From Sinomonas terrae (GTDB taxonomy: Bacteria; Actinomycetota; Actinomycetes; Actinomycetales; Micrococcaceae): a DNA stretch of 64,000 nucleotides. The position numbers and the translations under genes are program-made. The stretch lies in contig NZ_JAKZBV010000001.1 of the NCBI RefSeq assembly GCF_022539255.1, positions 4,400,285-4,464,284 of the forward strand, given 5' to 3'. The notes under the pieces were generated by a model that was given only the letters and a program-made list of their open reading frames with translations, made no database searches and was not told the origin of the DNA. This document shows positions 50,906 through 56,849 of this stretch, in pieces. Each line of letters starts with the position of its first letter. The first letter of the stretch is position 1.

Positions 50906-51066
50906 TAGTCCACAAGTATTGAGGAGCGATATCCACAGCTGGGGAATTCGCGGTGGGAGCTGGGCTCTCAGAAGGAGCTCCAGCTCCCGTCACCACTGCG
51001 ATCTGCGTCCTCTAACTACAGATCTGTAAGTTGTGCACACTGTGGATAGCCGTTGTGGAAAACCAC
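50906..51066. repeat. DnaA-box-rich element, copy III
   Basis: Part A: TAGTCCACA 50906-50914 and ATATCCACA 50929-50937. Part B: AACTACAGATCTGTAAGTT (containing the palindrome TACAGATCTGTA), then TTGTGCACA 51031-51039, inverted CTATCCACA at 51041-51049 and inverted TTTTCCACA at 51054-51062. Between the parts an inverted pair GGGAGCTG/CAGCTCCC could fold. It lies in the convergent gap between the AHSA1 and rhomboid genes. Confidence 0.7.
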
Positions 51067-51079
51067 CCACAGGGAGGGG

Positions 51080-51955
51080 TTAGGCGCCGACGACAGCCGT
51101 CTGTGAGAGGCCGAGGGCGCCAACTCTGACAGCGGTGATAATCACGAGCAGCGCCACCACCGCGAGCAATCCGCCGACCTGAACGGCGAGCCGATACCGG
51201 CCGCGGGGCGCGTAGGCGATGATCGCCGTCGTCAGCCCTCCCGTGACAAGCCCGCCCAAGTGCGCCTGCCAAGCGATTCCGGGGACGACGAACCCCAAGA
51301 CCGCATTGAGGGCGATGAGCACGAGGAGCTGGCGGACGCTGCCTCCCCGCTGGCGGACGACGACGAAGAGCGCGCCGAAGAGCCCGAAGATCGCGCCGGA
51401 GGCCCCAATCACGGCGGTCATGGAAACCGGGGTCAAGAGGAAGAATCCGACCGAGCCGCCGAGGGCGGAGATCAGGTACACCATCAGATAGCGCCAGCGC
51501 CCGAGGACTGGCTCAAGCACTCGCCCGAAGATCCACAGGGTGTACATGTTGAGACCGATGTGGAGGATGAAGCTCTGCGAGTGCAGGAAGGCGCTCGTGA
51601 GCATGCGCCACGGCTCGACACCGGTGAAGACGGTCGCATACGCGAAGTCCTGGAAGACGACGTCGTTGGGCAACAGCCACTCGAGGATGTAGACCAAGAC
51701 ACACACGCCGATGATCGACCAGGTCACGATGGGCTGACCTGAGCGGCGGAGGCTTCCACCGTAGGGGCCGCGAGGCCCTTGCGCCGCGAGTTCGCGCACG
51801 CAGTCGACGCATTGGATGCCCACCGCGGCCGGCCGCTGGCAGTCCGGGCATGCCGGACGCCCGCACCGCTGACACCTCACATAGGAGACGCGGTCCGGAT
51901 GGCGCGGACATACCGGCGGAGCGGCCGGCTCAGCGGGGGGCATTCCGTAGCTCAT
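51080..51955 (-). CDS. Rhomboid intramembrane serine protease
   Basis: 291 aa. N-terminal zinc-ribbon-like region with CxxC pairs (RCQRCGRPACPDC, then CVDC; residues 16-52), then six or so helices. The catalytic dyad is Ser186 (GASGAIFG) and His232 (AWQAHLGGL). HIGLNMYTLWIFGRVLE is the conserved helix-2 motif. It cuts membrane proteins within the bilayer. 8 bp after ppiA in the same direction. Confidence 0.9.
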   Translation of the reverse strand: MSYGMPPAEPAAPPVCPRHPDRVSYVRCQRCGRPACPDCQRPAAVGIQCVDCVRELAAQGPRGPYGGSLRRSGQPIVTWSIIGVCVLVYILEWLLPNDVVFQDFAYATVFTGVEPWRMLTSAFLHSQSFILHIGLNMYTLWIFGRVLEPVLGRWRYLMVYLISALGGSVGFFLLTPVSMTAVIGASGAIFGLFGALFVVVRQRGGSVRQLLVLIALNAVLGFVVPGIAWQAHLGGLVTGGLTTAIIAYAPRGRYRLAVQVGGLLAVVALLVIITAVRVGALGLSQTAVVGA

Positions 51956-51963
51956 GTGGAGGG

Positions 51964-52509
51964 TTAGAGCGTCTCGACGTCGATCGAGCTGATCACAACG
52001 TCCTCAACAGGACGATCCTGAAGGCCCGTGCGGACACCCTCGATCTCGTCCACGACCTTCTTCGACTGCTCGTCTGCAACCTCGCCGAAGATGGTGTGCT
52101 TGCCGTAGAGCCAGCTCGTGTCGACGGTCGTGATGAAGAACTGCGAGCCGTTGGTTCCCTTGCCGCCCTGGACGCCGGCGTTCGCCATGGCGAGCTTGTA
52201 CGGCTCCTTGAAGTTCAGCTCCGGATGGATCTCGTCGTCGAAACGGTAGCCGGGGCCTCCGATGCCCTTCCCGAGCGGATCGCCGCCCTGGATCATGAAG
52301 TCCTTGATGATGCGGTGGAAGATCGTGCCGTTGTAGAGAGGCGTTCCCGTCTTGTCCTCGCCGGTCTCCGGGTGGGTCCAGGACTGCTCGCCCGTTGCGA
52401 GTCCCACGAAGTTCTTCACGGTCTTCGGCGCGTGATTGCCAAAAAGGTTGACCACGATGTCCCCGTGGTTCGTGTGGATGGTGGCCTTGGCGGTTGCATT
52501 AGCACTCAT
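51964..52509 (-). CDS. ppiA: Cyclophilin-type peptidyl-prolyl isomerase
   Basis: 181 aa from ATG 52509. Cyclophilin core: FHRIIKDFMIQGGDPLGKG (active Arg and Gln), MANAGVQGGKGTNGSQFFITT and WLYGKHTIFGEV. Cytoplasmic, no signal peptide. It speeds proline isomerisation in folding. The ppiA-rhomboid order next to the gyrase block is the usual actinobacterial one. Confidence 0.92.
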   Translation of the reverse strand: MSANATAKATIHTNHGDIVVNLFGNHAPKTVKNFVGLATGEQSWTHPETGEDKTGTPLYNGTIFHRIIKDFMIQGGDPLGKGIGGPGYRFDDEIHPELNFKEPYKLAMANAGVQGGKGTNGSQFFITTVDTSWLYGKHTIFGEVADEQSKKVVDEIEGVRTGLQDRPVEDVVISSIDVETL

Positions 52510-52673
52510 GCGGCCATTGTTCCACGGGCGCGTTGGACGTTGCCGGGCGCCGTCGGACGTTCTGCGCTCGGTGAAATCCGGGAACCCTATGGCAGGAATG
52601 CCTCGTTTTCGTAGCATACGGCGTCTCGCTCTCGTAGGCTGGCGATGGACCTAGCAGATATCTGGAGGTAGCC

Positions 52674-53624
52674 GTGAAGAAATCACTGGAGAAGACCGTC
52701 ACGACCAGCGTCGAGAATGCGCGCGATTGGGCCCAGCCCCGCGTGGATGCGGCCGTGGAGTGGGCCGTTCCGAAGATCCAGCAGGGTCTCGATGCCGCCT
52801 CCCCGAAGGTCCAAGAGGGCCTCAAGACCGCGGCGAACAGCCTCGCCGAGGGCGTCGCCGTCGTGACCCCGAGGATCCAGGAGGGCCTTTCGCACCTCGG
52901 CCCGAAGATCAGCGAGATCGTCGATACCACCTCGCCCCGCCTCCATGAGGCCGTGGACAAGGCCGGCCCCGTCATCAAGGACGCGGCCGACCAGATGCTC
53001 CCGCGCATCTCGGAGGGCCTCGCGAGCGCCGCAGAGACCGTGAACCGGAGTCTTTCTGCTGCTCCCGGGCAGGTGGACGCGGTCGCGCAGAAGCTCGCGG
53101 AGTCCGGCATCGTGCGTCAGGCCGACGCCGCCACAAAGGAAGCTGTTGCGGCGGCGCAGGAAGCCGCGCGGAAGGCAGCGGGCCGGCCCAAGAAGAAGGG
53201 GCGCGGCTTCCTCGTGTTCGGGGTAGTCGCGGCAGCGGTCGCCGCCGGTGTTGCAGCGTGGCGTGCCGCCAAGCCCGTCGAGGACCCCTGGAAGACGCCG
53301 GTGCCGGTCAAGCCCGTCCCGGTGACGCCTCCGGCGTCCTCTTCGTCGCAGTCTGTGGCCTCGGAACCTCAGGGGAGCACCTCCGCTCCGACGGCTTCCA
53401 CCCCGTCGAAGGAGACGGCTGAGGACACTGCCGTCTCCGAGGCCACCGACGCCTCGAGCGCCGCTACCGAGCCCGGCCCCGTCCCCGCCGTCGACACCTC
53501 GATGGGCCCGGAGGCCGCGGAGGGCGAGGACGACGACGCCAAGGGCGAGGCCAAGCACGTGGCGAAGGACGCGACGGCCGCTATGCGGGACATCCACAAC
53601 GCGAGCCAGGACGGGGAGTCCTAA
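52674..53624 (+). CDS. Membrane-anchored protein with nine 11-residue repeats
   Basis: 316 aa, GTG start with GGAGG upstream. Residues 22-120 are nine contiguous 11-mers, most beginning with Pro: PRVDAAVEWAV, PKIQQGLDAAS, PKVQEGLKTAA, ..., PRISEGLASAA. Such 11-mers form long amphipathic helices as in apolipoproteins and lie flat on membranes. A basic stretch (RPKKKGRG) and one transmembrane helix (179-196) follow, then a Pro/Ser/Thr- and Asp/Glu-rich tail. No named family. Its place beside ppiA is where mycobacteria carry cwsA, but the sequence does not look alike. Confidence 0.75.
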   Translation: MKKSLEKTVTTSVENARDWAQPRVDAAVEWAVPKIQQGLDAASPKVQEGLKTAANSLAEGVAVVTPRIQEGLSHLGPKISEIVDTTSPRLHEAVDKAGPVIKDAADQMLPRISEGLASAAETVNRSLSAAPGQVDAVAQKLAESGIVRQADAATKEAVAAAQEAARKAAGRPKKKGRGFLVFGVVAAAVAAGVAAWRAAKPVEDPWKTPVPVKPVPVTPPASSSSQSVASEPQGSTSAPTASTPSKETAEDTAVSEATDASSAATEPGPVPAVDTSMGPEAAEGEDDDAKGEAKHVAKDATAAMRDIHNASQDGES

Positions 53625-53661
53625 CCCCAGCGCAACTGGCGCGGAGTTCCTCCGTGCCGTC

Positions 53662-53700
53662 AGGGAGGGGATCCGCTCAATACCAGCGGGTCCCCTCCCT
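53662..53700 (+). terminator. Hairpin terminator
   Basis: A 16-bp stem (53662-53677 with 53685-53700) containing one G-U pair and a 7-nt loop, followed by GCCTTTGC. It ends the 11-mer-repeat gene and stands just before the GT2 promoter. Confidence 0.75.
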
Positions 53701-53721
53701 GCCTTTGCTAGATTTGCAGTG

Positions 53722-54597
53722 ATGGTCCCCGAACCCGCCCTCTCCTCGTCGACCTACGCGATCGGACGCCCGAGCGTCTCGATTGTCATCCCCGCTTACA
53801 ACGAGGAGAGCGTGATCCGGCAGTGCGTCACTGCGGCGATCTACCAGTCGGTGCCAGCGCTTGAGATCATCGTCGTCGACAACCTGAGCACGGACGCCAC
53901 AGCGGAGATTGTCGGCCAACTTCAACAGGAGTACCCCGAAGCGGGAATCCGCCTCCTCAGCCAGAACGCAGAGCAGGGGCTGATCCCCACTCGGAACTTC
54001 GGGCTCGACGCTGCGCAGGGTGACATCATCGGTCGTATCGACGCCGATTCCCTGCTCGAACCGGACTGGGTCGAGGAGGTCATCTGGGCTTTTGCGGACC
54101 CCACAGTGCAGGCCGCCACGGGGCCGGTCGTGTACTACGACATGCCGATGCGCCGCTTCGGACTCAAAGCCGACGACAAGGTGCGGCAGCTCATGCTCAG
54201 GCTTGCCAGGCACCAGTACCATTTCCTCTTCGGCTCGAACATGGCGATGCGCAAGAGCGCGTGGGAAAAGATTCGGGGCGAGGTCTGCCTGGACGAGAAC
54301 GATGAGATGCACGAGGACATCGACCTGTCCCTGCATCTCGCCGAGCACGATATGCGCATCCAGTACTGGCCCGAGATGGTTTCCGGCATGTCTGCGCGCC
54401 GCCTCGAGGACTCTCCGCGGGACTACCGGTACTACGTGACACGGTTCGACCGCACCTACAAGGCGCACAACGTCAAGAAGATCGCGCTCAAGGCGCCGAT
54501 GGTCGTCTTCTTCTCCATCTACTTCCCAGCGAAGCTGCTCCGCGCCCTGCACACCGCGAACTCCTCGTCCCCGGTCAAGCGCGCCGGCATCGGCTAA
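53722..54597 (+). CDS. Family 2 glycosyltransferase
   Basis: 291 aa. GT-A fold: SVSIVIPAYNEESVIRQCV, VVDNLSTDATAEI, the metal-binding DxD in IDADSLLEPDW and acceptor-side EDIDLSLHLAEHD. One hydrophobic segment near the C-terminus (APMVVFFSIYFPAKLL) may tether it to the membrane. TAGATT at 53709-53714 ends 7 bp before the ATG, suggesting a leaderless message. The sugar and acceptor are unknown. Confidence 0.87.
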   Translation: MVPEPALSSSTYAIGRPSVSIVIPAYNEESVIRQCVTAAIYQSVPALEIIVVDNLSTDATAEIVGQLQQEYPEAGIRLLSQNAEQGLIPTRNFGLDAAQGDIIGRIDADSLLEPDWVEEVIWAFADPTVQAATGPVVYYDMPMRRFGLKADDKVRQLMLRLARHQYHFLFGSNMAMRKSAWEKIRGEVCLDENDEMHEDIDLSLHLAEHDMRIQYWPEMVSGMSARRLEDSPRDYRYYVTRFDRTYKAHNVKKIALKAPMVVFFSIYFPAKLLRALHTANSSSPVKRAGIG

Positions 54598-55499
54598 TCC
54601 GCGCCGAGCCCCGGCTCGAGTGCCTGCTCGCGCCTGGCCCGCCGCTGCCCGAGCACGACGATGGCGAGCCCCGCCAGGATGCAGGTGAGCCCCGCGTACG
54701 TCCCCGCCGGCAGGACCTGGTGGAGGAAGACCCCCGCGAGGATCGCGGCTCCGGGGATCTCGAGCAGGATGATCATCGACACGACAAGCGGGCTCAGCGT
54801 CGCGACCAGATGGTTGAAGGCCGTGTGGCCCACAATCTGCGCTGCGAGCGTGATCGCGAAGATCCCGGCCCAGCCGATTGGCTCGAAGCCGGCCAGACGC
54901 TGCCCCGAGATGAGGGCGAGCACCGCGACGATCGCCGCACACACGCCGTAGCAAAGCGCCGTGTAGGTGCCCGTGCCCATGGTTTGGCGGGCTTGTCCTC
55001 CTGCCATCGTGTAGAGCCCTGCGAGAATCCCGCCGGCAACCGCGAGCAGATCCCCGAGCAGGGCCTCGTGCGAGCCACCCACGTCCAATCCGGTAATGGC
55101 GACAACACCCACGAAGGAGACGCCGAGGCCCACGACCACGGCCCGCGGAAGCCGCCGCCCGCGCAGGAGCGAGAAGACGGCAATCCACCCCGACTGCAGG
55201 CACACGAGGGCCGTCGCCGCCGCGACCGAGGTCAGCGTCAGCGAGAGGATGAAGCACACGAAGTGGAACGCGAGCGCGACGCCCGCGAGAGACGACCACA
55301 GGTACTCGCGCCGTCCCAGCTGCCGGAACTGGCGTGGCTCGCGAAGAGCCACCGGCGCGGCCATCACGACGGCTGCGATGGCGTTGCGCCAGAAGGCGAT
55401 GGCGAGGGCCGTCACCGAGCTGCCGGCGAGAGTGGCTGCAATGAGGGGCCCCGACGAAGAGACGCCGAGCACGCCAAGGGCCGCGAGAAGGAGGGTCAC
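54594..55499 (-). CDS. EamA/DMT-family transporter
   Basis: 301 aa, GTG start. Ten hydrophobic helices in two EamA halves (e.g. FWRNAIAAVVMAAPVAL; LLEIPGAAILAGVFLHQVLPAG), basic C-terminal tail. Members move metabolites or amino acids; substrate unknown. Its stop overlaps the GT2 stop by 4 bp. Confidence 0.85.
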   Translation of the reverse strand: MTLLLAALGVLGVSSSGPLIAATLAGSSVTALAIAFWRNAIAAVVMAAPVALREPRQFRQLGRREYLWSSLAGVALAFHFVCFILSLTLTSVAAATALVCLQSGWIAVFSLLRGRRLPRAVVVGLGVSFVGVVAITGLDVGGSHEALLGDLLAVAGGILAGLYTMAGGQARQTMGTGTYTALCYGVCAAIVAVLALISGQRLAGFEPIGWAGIFAITLAAQIVGHTAFNHLVATLSPLVVSMIILLEIPGAAILAGVFLHQVLPAGTYAGLTCILAGLAIVVLGQRRARREQALEPGLGAD

Positions 55500-55588
55500 C
55501 TGAACACTCTAGGCTCTCGCCGGTCGCCACCATGCGCGCCTGCCAGCCGGCGCTCGGACTCCGCCGTCTGCCTATACCAAGCCGGGAA

Positions 55589-55688
55589 CTCGCGCTCCAG
55601 CCCACTTCTGTGGCCTCCCATGCCGCGTCGTGGCCTGACACGCCGCTGTGGAAGTGATTGGGAAATCACAACCGGGCTGGAGCGCGAG
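55589..55688. repeat. Inverted-repeat element with internal hairpins
   Basis: Perfect 15-bp inverted arms CTCGCGCTCCAGCCC (55589-55603) and its complement (55674-55688) enclose 70 bp. Inside are CACTTC/GAAGTG and a hairpin GTGATT-GGGA-AATCAC (54 and 69 in the 556xx block). The rest of the gap 55500-55782 shows no gene. Confidence 0.6.
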
Positions 55689-55782
55689 CGATGGCGGGAA
55701 AGACGGGCCCGAGAGCTGGCGGTGAAGGAGAGTCGGCGGCGCGGGGACTGGGGGCAAGGCCGAGGGGCGAGCCAAGGGGCAC

Positions 55783-55825
55783 AAAAAAGGTCCCGGCCCC
55801 ACTTGCATGAAGTGGAGCCGGGACC
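55783..55825 (-). terminator. Intrinsic terminator of the tRNA operon
   Basis: On the minus strand a 16-bp stem (55789-55804 with 55810-55825, one G-U pair) and 5-nt loop run into TTTTTT (AAAAAA at 55783-55788 on the plus strand). It ends the tRNA-Ile/DLW-39/tRNA-Ala transcript. Confidence 0.9.
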
Positions 55826-55830
55826 GGCGG

Positions 55831-55903
55831 TGGAGGCAAGGGGACTCGAACCCCTAACCCCCTGCTTGCAAAGCAGGTGCGCTACCAATTGCGCCATGCC
55901 CCC
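55831..55903 (-). tRNA. tRNA-Ala (anticodon UGC)
   Basis: 73 nt. Acceptor GGGGGCA pairs with TGCCTCC and keeps the G3-U70 pair that identifies alanine tRNAs. Anticodon loop TTTGCAA within CTGC/GCAG, T-arm GGGTTCGAGTCCC. Discriminator A; the CCA end is not encoded (ACCG follows). Confidence 0.95.
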
Positions 55904-55924
55904 GCGGTGCCCGCAGGAATCGAG

Positions 55925-56044
55925 CTACTCGACGTTGTCCGTCGTGGTGCTCCAGACCTTCTTCTGGGCTTCGGATTCCTGCATCTTCTTGACAACAAAG
56001 GCGCCTGCAGCAGCAGCGATCGCGAGTGCAATCAGCTTCTTCAA
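55925..56044 (-). CDS. DLW-39 family small membrane protein
   Basis: 39 aa, TTG start with GGAGG 6 bp upstream. Sequence MKKLIALAIAAAAGAFVVKK, then MQESEAQKKVWSTTTDNVE: one short hydrophobic helix and a polar tail. It matches the small family found between the two tRNA genes after gyrA in many Actinobacteria. Function unknown. Confidence 0.85.
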   Translation of the reverse strand: MKKLIALAIAAAAGAFVVKKMQESEAQKKVWSTTTDNVE

Positions 56045-56078
56045 CAGGCACCTCCAAAGGGTGGAAAAGCAGGTTCCG

Positions 56079-56152
56079 TGGGCGTACCAGGACTTGAACC
56101 TGGGACCTCTTCGTTATCAGCGAAGCGCTCTAACCGCCTGAGCTATACGCCC
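56079..56152 (-). tRNA. tRNA-Ile (anticodon GAU)
   Basis: 74 nt. Acceptor GGGCGTA/TACGCCC, D-arm AGCTCAGGCGGTTAGAGC, anticodon loop CTGATAA between CTTCG and CGAAG, T-arm CCAGGTTCAAGTCCTGG, discriminator A. The Ile-Ala tRNA pair downstream of gyrA is conserved in Actinobacteria. Confidence 0.95.
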
Positions 56153-56225
56153 CCAACAGGCCTTGGGTTGCCCTCGGGCCGAGATAAGACTCTACAGCAC
56201 CGAGGGCAGCCCGGCCAAATCCGGA

Positions 56226-56849
56226 TCAGTCGTCCGTGAGGGTGACTCCGATGCCCCCGACGAGAGCCGAAGCAAGGTTGTAGAGCACCGCCGTGAGCAT
56301 CGACAGTGCCGTGAGCAGCACCACGTTGACGACGGCGATGATGGTCGCAAACGAGGCGACCTGGCCGAGCGAGGCGACCTTGCGGAGGTCGAAGCCGCCG
56401 CTCTCCGAACCAGCAACCTGGCCGAGCAGTCCGTTGATCTTGTCGAAGATGCCCGTGATGTCGAGGACGGTCCACAGGACGATCGACGCCACAACGGTCA
56501 CGATCCCGAGGGCGACCGAGAGGAGGAACGCCATCTTGAGAACCGACCACGGATCGACCTTGCTCACCAGGAGGCGGGCGCGCCGCTGCTTGGCCTTGGG
56601 CGCCGGACGAACGAGGCCCTGAGTCGGGGCACCGCCGAGGGGAGGCCGCTGAGCCGGACGGGCTGCCGGGCGCTGCCCCGCTCCCGCCGGGCTGACGCTG
56701 GGCCTCTGGGTCGCAGCTGCAGGAGCCTGCGCGCCGCGGGCCTGGTAGCCTCCGGACGACGCCGGTGCCGCGGCCGGCCGCTGCGGGGGCCGGGCCGGTG
56801 GGGTCACCTGATAGCCCCCGGGACGGGCTTCGTTCTCGGGCGTGCTCAC
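56226..56849 (-). CDS. DUF3566 transmembrane protein
   Basis: 207 aa, GTG start overlapping the gyrA stop (GTGA). A long Pro/Ala/Gln-rich disordered N-terminus (about residues 1-90), then the DUF3566 core with VSKVDPWSVLKMAFLLSVALGI, a second helix and SFATIIAVVNVVLLTALSML. Position after gyrA matches Rv0007-type proteins. Function unknown. Confidence 0.87.
   Translation of the reverse strand: MSTPENEARPGGYQVTPPARPPQRPAAAPASSGGYQARGAQAPAAATQRPSVSPAGAGQRPAARPAQRPPLGGAPTQGLVRPAPKAKQRRARLLVSKVDPWSVLKMAFLLSVALGIVTVVASIVLWTVLDITGIFDKINGLLGQVAGSESGGFDLRKVASLGQVASFATIIAVVNVVLLTALSMLTAVLYNLASALVGGIGVTLTDD

Noticed and set aside
48176..51066. Chromosomal origin oriC inside the window
   Set aside because: dnaA and dnaN are absent; the gene order gyrA-gyrB-DUF721-recF-gnd puts oriC past position 64000. 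The box cluster is more likely an accessory DnaA site.
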